64,000 nucleotides of DNA from J054 sp965223095 (GCA_965223095.1 OZ244979.1:868001-932000); one strand, 5' to 3'; positions 24,915 through 34,079 are shown, numbered from the stretch's first letter. A program made the numbers and translations. The notes: a model not told the origin generated them from the letters alone.

Positions 24915-27068
24915 CTAAATGCTGGTACGAATGACACGACGCACCACCGGCATGCGACGGATGCCTTTGATGACTTGCGCGAGATGGACGCGGTTGCGCA
25001 CCAGGATGGCGAACACCAATTCAGCGTCGTCGCCCTCGCCCTCGTTGACCGACACTTGCTCGATATTGCAGTCTGCATCCCCGATTCGGGCAGCCACTTC
25101 CGCGAGTACGCCCGGCAAATTGTGGACGGAAACCCGAATTTCGGTGGTAAATTCTCGCGCAATGTTGGCTTCCCAGCTTACGCCGATCCATTTGTTCGGT
25201 TGCTTGCGAAACTCACTGAGGTTGCCGCAGCTATTGCGATGGATTACCACGCCGCGGCCAGCACTCAAATAGCCCATGATGTCGTCGCCCGGGATGGGAT
25301 AGCAGCAACGGGCATAGCTAACCACCATGCCTTCGGTGCCCGCAATGACGATGGGCACCTGCTCGCCGTTGGCAAGCTCGGATGATTCGCTCGCCTGTAG
25401 CAAGGCTTTGGCAACCAGTGGCGCCAGACGTTCGCCTAAGCCAAGTTGCGCATAGAGTTCGTCGACATCCTGTAGATTAAATTCGTCCAATAGTTTACGC
25501 ATGGGTTGACGTTTTACCCGGCGCAGTGAACTACCAACATCGCGCAACGATTGATTGAGCAGCCGGCGACCCAGATCTTTGGCTTCATTGCCGCGCAGCT
25601 GTTTCAAATATTGTCGAATGCTATAGCGTGCTTTTGCCGTGGTAACGAAACTTACCCAACGCGGGTTGGGGTGGGCGCCTTTCGCGGTGATTATTTCCAC
25701 CGACTGACCGTTCTTAATCACTGTGCGCAGCGGGACCAAGCGCCTATCCACTTTCGCCGCCACGCATCGGTTGCCCACGTCGGTGTGCACGGCATAGGCA
25801 AAGTCGATACAAGTTGAGCCTCGGGGCAGACGCAAAATATCTCCTTTAGGTGTAAAGACATAAACCTTATCGGGGAACAGATCGACTTTGACATTCTCCA
25901 TGAACTCTTCGGAGTTTGCTGCCGATTCCAGCTGGCTGATGCTGCTCAACCATTCACGCGCGCGCGCCTGCGGGGGAACGACGGCTGCGTCAGCCGCCTT
26001 GTACTGCCAATGCGAGGCGATTCCTCGCTCGGCGATACGATCCATTTTCTCGGTACGAATTTGCACTTCTATGGGAATACCATTGGGGCCAAACAGCGTG
26101 GTATGTAGAGATTGATAACCGTTGACTCGTGGTATGGCGATGTAGTCTTTGAACCGACCCGGCATGGGTTTATAGAGTTGATGCACAAGTCCCAGCGCGC
26201 GGTAGCAGTTATCCGGCCTATCTACTACTAAGCGAAAGCCAAACACATCGGCAATTTCGCTCATGGCGCGCTGCTTGCGCTGCATCTTGCGATAAATGCT
26301 GTATAGATTCTTGCGTCGGCCGAGTACCTGTGCGCCGATGCCAGATTCTTTTAAGGTCTTGTCAAAGCGCTCGGATATGCGGCGAATTATCTGGCGCTGG
26401 TTTCCCTGTATCCTGCGGACGGCTCGATCAATGACACGGTAGCGATAAGGATAGGCATAGCGAAACCCCAGTTCTTCCAGCTCTGTTTTTAGGGCATAAA
26501 CGCCCAGTCGATTGGCAATGGGTGCGTAAATTTCCAGTGTTTCTCGAGCGACTCGTCCTTGCTTTTCCGCGGGTAGTGAATCCAAGGTTTGCATGTTATG
26601 GAGACGATCGGCGAGCTTTAGCAAAATGACACGGATGTCCTCCACCATGGCGAGCATCATTTTGCGAAAACTTTCTACTTGCGCCTCGGACCGGCTATCG
26701 AAGCTCAGCTTGTCGAGTTTGCTGACGCCGTCCACGAGGTCGGCGATCTCTTGACCGAATTGCGCTTCGATTTGATTTTTTGCCGTGGGGGTATCTTCGA
26801 TCAGGTCATGCATCAGTCCCGCGGCGATGCTCTGATAATCGAGATGTAGATCCGCGAGAATGCCCGCCACCGCCACGGGATGCGTGATATAGGGTTCCCC
26901 AGAGTAGCGGCGTTGGCTCTCATGCCCCCGCGCGGCAGTCTCATAGGCCTCGGCCACAATGCCCATTTGGTCTTCGCGCAGATAATCGAGTTTCTGCAGC
27001 AGGCGCTTAAATCCCGATCCGCGGCGCGCGGTCGGTAGCCGGCTGAGTATGGCGGCGGCATAGTCCAT
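24915..27068 (-). CDS. spoT: Bifunctional (p)ppGpp synthetase/hydrolase SpoT
   Basis: A 717-residue long RSH protein controlling stringent-response nucleotides. Domains in order: HD hydrolase (HPVAVAGILADL, MHDLIEDT), synthetase (KNLYSIYRKMQRK, RFKDYIAIPRVNGYQSLHTT and EVQIRT), TGS (VYVFTPKGDILRLPRGST), a helical region, a conserved Cys segment (VSYARCCYPIPGDDI) and a C-terminal ACT domain. Both the HD and synthetase signatures look intact, so it should make and degrade (p)ppGpp. It starts at ATG 27068, 79 bases after rpoZ, the usual rpoZ-spoT order. Confidence 0.96.
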   Translation of the reverse strand: MDYAAAILSRLPTARRGSGFKRLLQKLDYLREDQMGIVAEAYETAARGHESQRRYSGEPYITHPVAVAGILADLHLDYQSIAAGLMHDLIEDTPTAKNQIEAQFGQEIADLVDGVSKLDKLSFDSRSEAQVESFRKMMLAMVEDIRVILLKLADRLHNMQTLDSLPAEKQGRVARETLEIYAPIANRLGVYALKTELEELGFRYAYPYRYRVIDRAVRRIQGNQRQIIRRISERFDKTLKESGIGAQVLGRRKNLYSIYRKMQRKQRAMSEIADVFGFRLVVDRPDNCYRALGLVHQLYKPMPGRFKDYIAIPRVNGYQSLHTTLFGPNGIPIEVQIRTEKMDRIAERGIASHWQYKAADAAVVPPQARAREWLSSISQLESAANSEEFMENVKVDLFPDKVYVFTPKGDILRLPRGSTCIDFAYAVHTDVGNRCVAAKVDRRLVPLRTVIKNGQSVEIITAKGAHPNPRWVSFVTTAKARYSIRQYLKQLRGNEAKDLGRRLLNQSLRDVGSSLRRVKRQPMRKLLDEFNLQDVDELYAQLGLGERLAPLVAKALLQASESSELANGEQVPIVIAGTEGMVVSYARCCYPIPGDDIMGYLSAGRGVVIHRNSCGNLSEFRKQPNKWIGVSWEANIAREFTTEIRVSVHNLPGVLAEVAARIGDADCNIEQVSVNEGEGDDAELVFAILVRNRVHLAQVIKGIRRMPVVRRVIRTSI

Positions 27069-27147
27069 ACCCTGAGTTTAGCTCAGGCCGCGGGATTAAC
27101 AGCGGGGAATGGGTCTGCTTTTGAGGGCCAGCGCCCCTCTACCGCGC

Positions 27148-27441
27148 TTATTCGGGGCGAAGTTGATCCAGGCGTGGCAGCGGTGTGCCGGCCAGTAGCT
27201 CTTCGGCCTCGTCGGTACTCAAAAGCTCATCCGGGGCCGGGTCCACGTCGTCAAGAATTTCAGAACCCACCAGCCCGTCGGCAATTTCGCGCAGGGCGAC
27301 CACGGTGGGCTTATCGTTTTCCCACTCGACCATAGCCTCGGCGCCGTTTGCCAGCCGGCGGGCGCGCTTGGCAGCAACCATCACCAGTTCAAACAGGTTG
27401 TCAACGTGTTCGAGGCAGTCCTCAACGGTTATGCGGGCCAT
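27148..27441 (-). CDS. rpoZ: RNA polymerase omega subunit
   Basis: A 97-residue omega subunit, an assembly factor for RNA polymerase and part of one ppGpp site in proteobacteria. The text MARITVEDCLEHVDNLFELV and AAKRARRLANGAEAMV is highly characteristic. The C-terminal 30 residues are acidic and more variable. Flanked by gmk and spoT on the same strand, the conserved arrangement. Confidence 0.97.
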   Translation of the reverse strand: MARITVEDCLEHVDNLFELVMVAAKRARRLANGAEAMVEWENDKPTVVALREIADGLVGSEILDDVDPAPDELLSTDEAEELLAGTPLPRLDQLRPE

Positions 27442-27507
27442 GGTCGTGGATCCTTCTTAAGGGCCGCGTAGCCTAACGCCATTGCTTCATGCTGGCAACG
27501 GGTGGTG

Positions 27508-28155
27508 CTAGTCAGGCGCTTGGGCGAGCAGCTCCTTGATGCGTGATTGCACCGCAGCATTAGTCGTGGCGCTGCTACCACCGTCGCCCATCAGCACCGC
27601 GAGTAGCTTGTTGGCGGCCACATCGAGATCATCATTAAAAATGGCGTAATCGAATTCCGACCAATGGGAAAGATCGCCCAAGGCTTCGCTGAGCCGATGG
27701 GCGATGACCTCCTCGCTGTCGGTGCCGCGGCCGCGCAGGCGCCGCTCTAGCTCGGCAACCCCCGGTGGCAGGATGAAAATGCTCTGACAGTCGGGCATGT
27801 TTTCCCGGACTTGCCGTGCGCCCTGCCAATCAATCTCCAGTAACACGTCGCATCCGGCTTTGCGTAATTGTTCGACTTGCTCGCGACCGGTGCCGTAGAA
27901 ATTTCCAAAGACCTCGGCATGCTCGAGAAATTCGCCTGCGCTGCGCATGGCCGCGAATTCAGCCGCGGTGACAAAAAAGTAGTCTCGACCATCGACTTCG
28001 CCCCGGCGTCGTCGGCGGGTCGTATGCGAGACGGAGAAACGCAAGTCGGATTTTGTCTCCAGCAGCTTCTTAACGAGGGTCGTTTTACCCGCGCCCGAGG
28101 GCGCGGACACAACAAATAGCCGTCCAGGCGAACGATGTTTGTCAGCTTTGCTCAC
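27508..28155 (-). CDS. gmk: Guanylate kinase
   Basis: A 215-residue kinase phosphorylating GMP to GDP. The P-loop is SAPSGAGKTTLVKKLLE, the GMP-binding block is VSHTTRRRRRGEVDGRDYFFV (core SHTTRRRRRGEVDG), and LLEIDWQGARQV follows. Translation starts at GTG 28155, overlapping the yicC stop as GTGA, so the two are coupled. The MAGUK-type fold and length are standard. Confidence 0.97.
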   Translation of the reverse strand: MSKADKHRSPGRLFVVSAPSGAGKTTLVKKLLETKSDLRFSVSHTTRRRRRGEVDGRDYFFVTAAEFAAMRSAGEFLEHAEVFGNFYGTGREQVEQLRKAGCDVLLEIDWQGARQVRENMPDCQSIFILPPGVAELERRLRGRGTDSEEVIAHRLSEALGDLSHWSEFDYAIFNDDLDVAANKLLAVLMGDGGSSATTNAAVQSRIKELLAQAPD

Positions 28156-29030
28156 TCGACGTTCTGTACCTGCTCGCGCATCTGCTCAATGATGACTTTT
28201 AGATCCACCGCATGCCGGGTTGTTTCAGCATCAGCTGATTTCGATGCCAAAGTATTGGCTTCTCGATTGAGTTCTTGCATTAGGAAATCTAGCCGGCGAC
28301 CGACGGCCTCATCTTTGGCCAAGGCGTTGCGGACTTCCGTCACATGGGCTTCCAATCGCTCGAGTTCTTCGCTGACATCGAGTTTTTGTGCGACCAGAGC
28401 AATCTCCTGCTCCAACCGTTCTGGGTCGGCGCCCTGGGCTACGGCTTGGACACGTTCGAGCAGGCGTTTGCGGATTTCCTCCAATACCAACGGCAGTCGT
28501 TCGCGGACGGCGGCGACCCTAGTGAGAATTTCTTCGCAGCGGCCGTCTAGCAGAGCCTGGATTTTTTTGCCTTCGCGCCTGCGGGCGGCACAGAATTGGG
28601 CGACAGCCTCGGCGAGGGATTCTTTGGCCGCAGGGAATAGCGAATCCAATTCCTCTTGCTCGGCTTCGCGCAGCACGCTGGGCCAGCGAAGAATTTTCAA
28701 GGGATCTAGCGGACTGGGGGCTTGCATCTGCCCGGCTACTTGCTCTGCCTGTTTGATCACTTGTTTGGCACGCTCTAGGTCCAACTCTGGCAGGGGCAGG
28801 GCGGCAGCGTCTAAGCTGATGTTCAGGCTCGCATCGACTTTACCGCGACTTGCCTGGGATTTAACGATACTCCGGCAGTCTTCCTCGATGCCTCGCAGCC
28901 CGTCGGGCAGCCGCAATTGCAAGTCCAGATACCGATGATTGACGGAGCGAATTTCCCAGCGCAGCCGCGCCCCGCCGGCATCAAGCTCAACCCGCGCGAA
29001 GCCGGTCATGCTCGAGATACCCGTCGTCAT
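28152..29030 (-). CDS. yicC: YicC/YloC family endoribonuclease
   Basis: A 292-residue YicC-family protein. It starts with SSMTGFARVE and WEIRSVNHRYLDLQLRLPD (core SVNHRYLD), and ends with EADAETTRHAVDLKVIIEQMREQVQNVE-type text (core VDLKVIIEQMREQVQN), both family hallmarks; the middle is a long predicted coiled coil. E. coli YicC has been described as an RNase acting on the RyhB small RNA. It is the first gene of the minus-strand yicC-gmk-rpoZ-spoT series and diverges from the PP2C gene. Confidence 0.93.
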   Translation of the reverse strand: MTTGISSMTGFARVELDAGGARLRWEIRSVNHRYLDLQLRLPDGLRGIEEDCRSIVKSQASRGKVDASLNISLDAAALPLPELDLERAKQVIKQAEQVAGQMQAPSPLDPLKILRWPSVLREAEQEELDSLFPAAKESLAEAVAQFCAARRREGKKIQALLDGRCEEILTRVAAVRERLPLVLEEIRKRLLERVQAVAQGADPERLEQEIALVAQKLDVSEELERLEAHVTEVRNALAKDEAVGRRLDFLMQELNREANTLASKSADAETTRHAVDLKVIIEQMREQVQNVE

Positions 29031-29214
29031 CGTCGTGAACCTGCGGTGTAAAGCTTGGAGTGCATCACTGTTGATTCGACCCTAGACTGTTAGTGTTAAC
29101 CGGGGATTCTATTGTAGTTGCCGCGGGATGTAGCTTGTCTAGGCTTTTTCCGGCGCAGCGATCCAGGAGAGGACAGAGCGCGTCGCGTTAGGCGATGCGG
29201 CCGTTGAGCAAAAC

Positions 29215-29961
29215 TTGCAAAGCGAACACGCAGAAATCAGTCTGATCGGCGATCGTGGTGAAAACCAGGACCGCGTGCTCGTTGCGGCCGGCGATGGCGC
29301 GAAGCTATTGATTGTTATTGACGGCATGGGCGGACATTCCGATGGTGCCCGGGCTGCCGAGGTGGCTAGTCAGACCATCGCCCAAGCATTTAGTCGCGCG
29401 CCGCAACCCTTACTCGATCCGCAGGGCTTTTTGCACTTGGCCATCGGCAAGGCCCATGCCAATTTGGTGGCGTTGGGAAACGAGGTTTCCATGGATTCCC
29501 GACCGCGTGCGACTTGCGCGGTCTGCCTGATTCAAGATTCCGGTGCCTATTGGGCCCATGTGGGCGACAGCCGCATCTACCTGGTGCGTAAGCTCAAGAT
29601 TGCCGAGCGCACACGCGACCACAGTCATGTAGAGTTACTGTTGCGCGAAGGATTGATCACCGAAGATGAAATCGGTGACCATCCCATGCGCAACTTCGTG
29701 GAATGTTGTTTGGGCGGGGATCCGAGATTGCCGGGCATGACCATCATGGGCCAAAAGAATTTGCTGCCCGGTGACACGCTGTTGCTGTGCACCGACGGAC
29801 TCTGGTCGGGCTTAGCCGATGAGGCCATTGGTCAGATCGGCAGTGCTGAAATTAGTTTGCATGAAGCTTTGCGAAAACTCGCCGAGCATGCCGTGCGAAC
29901 TTGTGGGCCTTATGCCGACAATACCTCTGCTGTGGCGCTGCGCTGCCTTGATGCGGCGTGA
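29215..29961 (+). CDS. PP2C-family serine/threonine protein phosphatase
   Basis: A 248-residue PPM/PP2C phosphatase. Metal-binding motifs are visible in order: RGENQDR, VIDGMGGHSDG, HVGDSRIYLVR, LLLCTDGLWSG and the terminal DNTSAVAL. It is a stand-alone cytoplasmic catalytic domain similar to bacterial Stp/PppA. No partner kinase is in the window. The frame has no ATG near the homology start; TTG at 29215 is used but has no good ribosome site, so the exact start is uncertain. Its TGA overlaps the rph ATG by one base. Confidence 0.9.
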   Translation: MQSEHAEISLIGDRGENQDRVLVAAGDGAKLLIVIDGMGGHSDGARAAEVASQTIAQAFSRAPQPLLDPQGFLHLAIGKAHANLVALGNEVSMDSRPRATCAVCLIQDSGAYWAHVGDSRIYLVRKLKIAERTRDHSHVELLLREGLITEDEIGDHPMRNFVECCLGGDPRLPGMTIMGQKNLLPGDTLLLCTDGLWSGLADEAIGQIGSAEISLHEALRKLAEHAVRTCGPYADNTSAVALRCLDAA

Positions 29962-30710
29962 TGTCTAAGCAACGTCCCAGCGGTCGGCGGGCGGATCAAA
30001 TACGGCCACTGAGCTTCGAGCCTGACTTCACCCAGCATGCCGAGGGTTCAGTATTGGCGGCCTTCGGCGATACGCGCGTATTGTGCACCGCGAGCGTAGA
30101 AAACGGCGTGCCACCCTTTCTACGTGGCCAGGGTAAGGGTTGGGTTACCGCGGAATACGGAATGTTGCCGCGGGCCACACACACGCGATCTCGCCGCGAG
30201 GCGACGGCGGGTAAGCAAGGCGGGCGCACGGTGGAGATACAACGGCTCATCGGACGTTCTCTACGTGCGGTTATCGATCTCAACGCTTTGGGTGAGCGGA
30301 CCGTGACCTTGGATTGCGACGTATTGCAAGCCGACGGGGGTACGCGCACCGCATCCATCTCCGGTGCCTATGTCGCGTTATCCATGGCTCTAGAATCGCT
30401 GCAACGGACCCGACAGCTGAAACAGAATCCCATGCATGGCCAGCTTGCCGCTGTGTCTGTCGGCATTTTTTCGGGCACGCCAGTATTGGACCTGGATTAT
30501 GCGGAAGACTCATCAGCCGAAACAGACATGAACATCGTGATGAACGATGCCGGTGCGTTTATCGAAGTACAAGGGACGGCCGAAGGACATGCTTTTCATC
30601 GTCAGGAATTGAACCAGCTACTTGATTTAGCTGCCACCGGCATCCAGCAAATCATGCATACGCAGTCCGCCACCTTAGAGAGTTGGCGGCAAAATTTTCA
30701 AAACGGGTGA
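29961..30710 (+). CDS. rph: Ribonuclease PH
   Basis: A 249-residue phosphorolytic 3'-5' exoribonuclease that trims tRNA 3' ends. The family text RPLSFEPDFTQHAEGSVLAAFGDTRVLCTASVE (core GSVLAAFGDTRVLCTAS), GKGWVTAEYGMLPRATHTR (core AEYGMLPRATHTR), IQRLIGRSLRAVID and the metal-binding VLDLDYAEDSSAETDMN (core DLDYAEDSSAETDMN) are all intact. The ATG at 29961 overlaps the phosphatase stop (TGATG). Confidence 0.97.
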   Translation: MSKQRPSGRRADQIRPLSFEPDFTQHAEGSVLAAFGDTRVLCTASVENGVPPFLRGQGKGWVTAEYGMLPRATHTRSRREATAGKQGGRTVEIQRLIGRSLRAVIDLNALGERTVTLDCDVLQADGGTRTASISGAYVALSMALESLQRTRQLKQNPMHGQLAAVSVGIFSGTPVLDLDYAEDSSAETDMNIVMNDAGAFIEVQGTAEGHAFHRQELNQLLDLAATGIQQIMHTQSATLESWRQNFQNG

Positions 30711-31318
30711 TCTTGCCCAGTCATCCCCGCCGTGTTGTCGTGGCCACTGGTAACCTGGGCAAGCTGCGAGAATTTCAGGACTTGTTGGGTGACGCATTGG
30801 TGCTGTTGCCGCAAAGTGACTTCGCCATTGAGAGCGTGGATGAAACCGGTGACAGCTTCATGGCCAACGCCTTGCTTAAAGCCCGGCACGCTGCGGCTGG
30901 CGCGAGCTTGCCCGCCATTGCCGATGATTCTGGTTTAGAAGTTGATGCGCTCAATGGCGCACCGGGAATCTATTCAGCGCGCTACGCCGGTGAACCGGGC
31001 GACGACGCAGCCAACAACGCGAAACTACTGGCCGCGCTGAGCGATCTGCCGCTGGCCCAACGCAGGGCGCGATTTCGTTGCGCGATTGCATGGGTGGAAT
31101 CCGCCGACGATCCGGCACCGATCATTGCCGAAGGTGTGTGGGACGGGCATATCGCTCTCAGGGCGAAGGGTCAGGGCGGCTTTGGATATGATCCGCTGTT
31201 CGTCGATCCGGATTCGGGCCTGCATTCCGCGCAGCTTAGCCCGGCGGAAAAACATCTGAGAAGCCATCGGGGCCAGGCGATTCGAGCCTTGCGCGGGCGG
31301 CTGATTACGGACGGATGA
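30707..31318 (+). CDS. rdgB: dITP/XTP pyrophosphatase (RdgB/HAM1)
   Basis: A 203-residue nucleotide-pool sanitising enzyme hydrolysing dITP, ITP and XTP to monophosphates. Signatures are VVATGNLGKLREFQDLL (substrate loop), IADDSGLEVDALNGAPGIYSARYAG (core ADDSGLEVDALNG) and GQGGFGYDPLFVD. The frame opens at a TTG (30683), but GTG at 30707 overlaps the rph TGA as GTGA and is the better start. It is the third gene of the PP2C-rph-rdgB unit. Confidence 0.96.
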   Translation: MILPSHPRRVVVATGNLGKLREFQDLLGDALVLLPQSDFAIESVDETGDSFMANALLKARHAAAGASLPAIADDSGLEVDALNGAPGIYSARYAGEPGDDAANNAKLLAALSDLPLAQRRARFRCAIAWVESADDPAPIIAEGVWDGHIALRAKGQGGFGYDPLFVDPDSGLHSAQLSPAEKHLRSHRGQAIRALRGRLITDG

Positions 31319-31338
31319 CCGTCTTAGGGTGCGGGCTG

Positions 31339-31552
31339 TTATGCACAGCCGGGCCCGTTTCTCGATAATTCATGTAGATAAGGGGTTACAGATAAGCTCT
31401 CGCCTGTGGAAATTGTTCTAAATTATTGAAAAGAAAGGGCTTAAAAGTATTGGCTATTTCTTGGCCAATTTGCCATTTTTGCTTATGAGACAGTTCCTTG
31501 CCGCTGCCATGGCTCATTCCTCCACAGACTTATCCACAGATTCTGTGGATAA
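31339..31552. other. DnaA-box cluster beside an AT-rich stretch (origin-like or DnaA-regulated site)
   Basis: The rdgB-rpmE gap contains three consensus DnaA boxes: TTATGCACA (31339-31347), TTATCCACA (31530-31538) and TGTGGATAA (31544-31552). The last two form a perfect dyad with 11-base arms around a single central base. Two weaker boxes (two mismatches each) lie at 31405-31413 and 31518-31526. An AT-rich run (about 31410-31490) separates the two ends and could be an unwinding element. Neighbouring gene orientation diverges around here. dnaA, gidA and parAB are not in the window. Function is inferred. Confidence 0.55.
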
Positions 31553-31690
31553 CCAACCGCAGATTGGTCATTTGATCTTGCTGCGATGCAGCTTCATGAT
31601 TCGGCCATTGCCTGGTCAGTTCTGAACCGCTATCCTTCGCCACCCTTTTGGCGCTGCGACGGCGTTGCCCAAGCTCCGGAACATAAAATC

Positions 31691-31897
31691 ATGAAGGCTG
31701 AAATTCATCCCGATTACCAAGAAGTCCAGGTGAGCTGCAGCTGTGGCAATTCTTTTACCACGCGTTCCACACTCTCGGGCGAATTGCAGATTGAGGTTTG
31801 TTCTGCCTGCCATCCGTTTTACACGGGTAAGCAGAAAATCCTCGATACCGCGGGCCGCGTTGACAAATTTCGCCGAAAGTACGGGATGGGCGGTTAA
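31691..31897 (+). CDS. rpmE: 50S ribosomal protein L31
   Basis: A 68-residue zinc-containing (C+) form of L31. It starts MKAEIHPDYQEVQVSCSCG, with the two Cys pairs CSCG and CSACHPFYTGKQK. The frame is open 35 codons upstream, but homology and length fix the ATG at 31691. The C+ type is the zinc-replete version; no Cys-less paralogue is seen here. Confidence 0.96.
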   Translation: MKAEIHPDYQEVQVSCSCGNSFTTRSTLSGELQIEVCSACHPFYTGKQKILDTAGRVDKFRRKYGMGG

Positions 31898-32155
31898 AGT
31901 CCTATTGTTGGCGGTTCGTTTGAACCCAGCGGAATCTTGATTTTGCGCGGTCCGTCGTGCACGAATCCGTCGCCTAACTTATAATGTTGGGTTCTACGCC
32001 AGGACTTGCCTACCTCGTTTTGTTCGTGTGATGGGGCGGTCTGGTCCTAATCTTGTGGCGGACTTACTTGAAAAGTCCGGACCTGAGTAAATTGCAAGTG
32101 GTCCATCGAGCACGGGCAAAGCGTGCTTGCGTGTGTCTAAGCCGGAAAAAAATAA
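31898..32155 (+). promoter_or_regulatory. gltA leader with perfect -10 element and two hairpins
   Basis: A consensus TATAAT lies at 31980-31985, about 170 bases upstream of gltA; no good TTGACA is found 16-18 bases before it, suggesting an activated promoter. The predicted leader contains two hairpins: GGACTT/AAGTCC (32060-32065 with 32073-32078) and AGCACG/CGTGCT near 32110-32130. No T-run follows either, so they are not terminators. No known riboswitch was recognised. Confidence 0.45.
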
Positions 32156-33451
32156 ATGAGCGGATCGAAATTCCTACTCCAAAATCCCGAAACTGGTCAG
32201 CAAACAGAGCTACCTGTGCGTCACCCAACTTTGGGCCCCGATGTCGTAGATATTCGATCGCTGCATGCGGATCATCAGGTTTTTACCTATGACCCGGGTT
32301 TCGGTGTAACCGGCGCTTGCGAAAGCAAAATCACCTTTATCGATGGTTCCAAGGGAATACTGTTGTATCGCGGCTATCCTGTAGAGCAGCTCGCGCAGAA
32401 AAGCTCATTTTTAGAGGTGGCCTATATCCTGTTGTATGGAGAGTTGCCGAACGCCGATGAGCTGGATGCGTTTAAGCACTCCATCCGCACCCATACCATG
32501 ATCAACGAAACCATGTTGCGTTTATTCAACGGGTTTCATCACGACGCTCATCCCATGGCCATGGTCGCAGGCGTGGTTGGTTCCATGTCGGCCTTCTATC
32601 ACGACACCATGGATATTCATGATCCCCGTCACCGCGATATTTTCGCGCATCGGATCATCGCGAAGTTGCCCACGATAGCGGCAGCCGCCTATAAGCACAC
32701 CGTTGGTCAACCCTTTAGCTATCCGCGCAATGATCTCGATTACGCGGCGAATTTATTGCAGATGTTTTTCGCCGTGCCCGCTGAGCCTTACGAGGTCGAT
32801 CCCATTGCCGCTGAGGCCATTGACTTATTGTTTACCCTGCATGCGGATCACGAACAAAATTGCAGTACTTCCACGGTACGCTTGGCCGGCAGTTCCGGAA
32901 CAAATCCTTACTCAGCAGTGGCCGCGGGTATCGCGGCTTTGTGGGGGCCCGCCCATGGCGGTGCCAACGAAGCGGTCTTGCGCATGCTTGAAGAAATTGG
33001 TTCGGTTGATCGAATCGAGAAATATATCGACAAGGCGAAGGACAAGAATGACCCGTTTCGATTGATGGGATTTGGTCATCGTGTTTACAAGAATTTTGAT
33101 CCACGTGCGACCATTATTCGTGAAGCGGCGCATAAGGTTCTTGAGCAGCTTGGCCGGGTCGATACCCCGCTCTTCGATTTGGCGCGTCGCTTAGAAGAAA
33201 TTGCTTTGCAGGACGATTACTTCATTGAGAAGAAACTTTATCCCAACGTCGACTTTTATTCCGGAATCATTTATCGGGCTTTGGGACTGCCGACGTCCAT
33301 GTTCACGGTGATGTTCGCAATTGCGAGAACCGTCGGTTGGGTAGCTCATTGGCGCGAAATGATCGCCGACCCAGAAGGCCGCATCGGCCGTCCTCGCCAG
33401 CTGTATACGGGTCCGGCACAGCGAGACTATCTGGATATTAGTAAACGGTAG
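32156..33451 (+). CDS. gltA: Citrate synthase (type II hexameric)
   Basis: A 431-residue citrate synthase condensing acetyl-CoA and oxaloacetate at entry to the TCA cycle. Key blocks are YDPGFGVTGACESKITFIDG (core DPGFGVTGACESKITF), LLYRGYPVEQLA, LHADHEQNCSTSTVR (active-site His), GPAHGGANEA (His) and MGFGHRVYKNFDPRA. Length and N-terminal extension fit the NADH-sensitive Gram-negative type. ATG at 32156. Its 3' end comes within 7 bases of the convergent gene at 33459, with no terminator hairpin between. Confidence 0.97.
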   Translation: MSGSKFLLQNPETGQQTELPVRHPTLGPDVVDIRSLHADHQVFTYDPGFGVTGACESKITFIDGSKGILLYRGYPVEQLAQKSSFLEVAYILLYGELPNADELDAFKHSIRTHTMINETMLRLFNGFHHDAHPMAMVAGVVGSMSAFYHDTMDIHDPRHRDIFAHRIIAKLPTIAAAAYKHTVGQPFSYPRNDLDYAANLLQMFFAVPAEPYEVDPIAAEAIDLLFTLHADHEQNCSTSTVRLAGSSGTNPYSAVAAGIAALWGPAHGGANEAVLRMLEEIGSVDRIEKYIDKAKDKNDPFRLMGFGHRVYKNFDPRATIIREAAHKVLEQLGRVDTPLFDLARRLEEIALQDDYFIEKKLYPNVDFYSGIIYRALGLPTSMFTVMFAIARTVGWVAHWREMIADPEGRIGRPRQLYTGPAQRDYLDISKR

Positions 33452-33458
33452 TTGGCGT

Positions 33459-34079
33459 TCAGTCTGGTGCCGCGGCAATAAGTCCGCGTATATTCTCTGC
33501 CCCTGCCCTTTCCATCGGGCGTCCGGTTACCGGGCTTAGCGGGGGATGGCCGCGACGGCGTTGGGGAATCACCGAAGCGACGCATTCATGATTGCCGGAG
33601 TAAAACCTATATCCCGGTAATAGCAGGGTTTCACCGCGCCGCCATTGATGCCGTCGCTGCACGCTTTTGTGTTTAATACCGAGCGAATCAAATTTGCAGG
33701 CGACATATTCGGGTGCATCCGCAAATAAATGTATTTCGATCGCGGCGTGTTCCGTTGCATTTCCCGCGAGTACTGGCCCTACCAAGCGCGGTTGAAACAT
33801 ATCTAGCTGCTCCATAATCGCCAGCGCCGCTTTGCGAAGCTCCTGGAGCAGGGATATTTGTGTATCGCCGCGAAAAATTTTCTGGCGCGACGTCAAGGCC
33901 GCCTCGATTTCCGCGTTGGTGGGTAGCGCGGTATTCCCGCGCAGGCCGAGCTTGTCGAGGGCGCGAGACTTGGCGGCGCGGTAGTCTGTAAAACCGTCCT
34001 CCAGCATCAGACGGGCCGCGGCATCAGCGATGGCCGTGCGTTGTTGATCGAAGCGATGGCCGCTTTTTTTTCTAGTCAT
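33459..34079 (-). CDS. Conserved proteobacterial protein of unknown function, downstream of mrcA
   Basis: A 206-residue protein. The N-terminal third is helical with IADAAARLMLEDGFTDYRAAKSRALDKLGL; the middle has FRGDTQISLLQELRKAALAIM, then RLVGPVLAGNATEHAAIEIHLFAD. I recall related proteins in beta- and gammaproteobacteria with the same order (helical N-terminus, then a G-x-VL-x-G-x-A block and an ...HLFAD strand), annotated only as hypothetical or nucleotidyltransferase-like. The GS...DxD signature of true nucleotidyltransferases is not evident. It starts at ATG 34079, 37 bases downstream of mrcA, so it is probably co-transcribed with the PBP1A gene. Confidence 0.75.
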   Translation of the reverse strand: MTRKKSGHRFDQQRTAIADAAARLMLEDGFTDYRAAKSRALDKLGLRGNTALPTNAEIEAALTSRQKIFRGDTQISLLQELRKAALAIMEQLDMFQPRLVGPVLAGNATEHAAIEIHLFADAPEYVACKFDSLGIKHKSVQRRHQWRRGETLLLPGYRFYSGNHECVASVIPQRRRGHPPLSPVTGRPMERAGAENIRGLIAAAPD

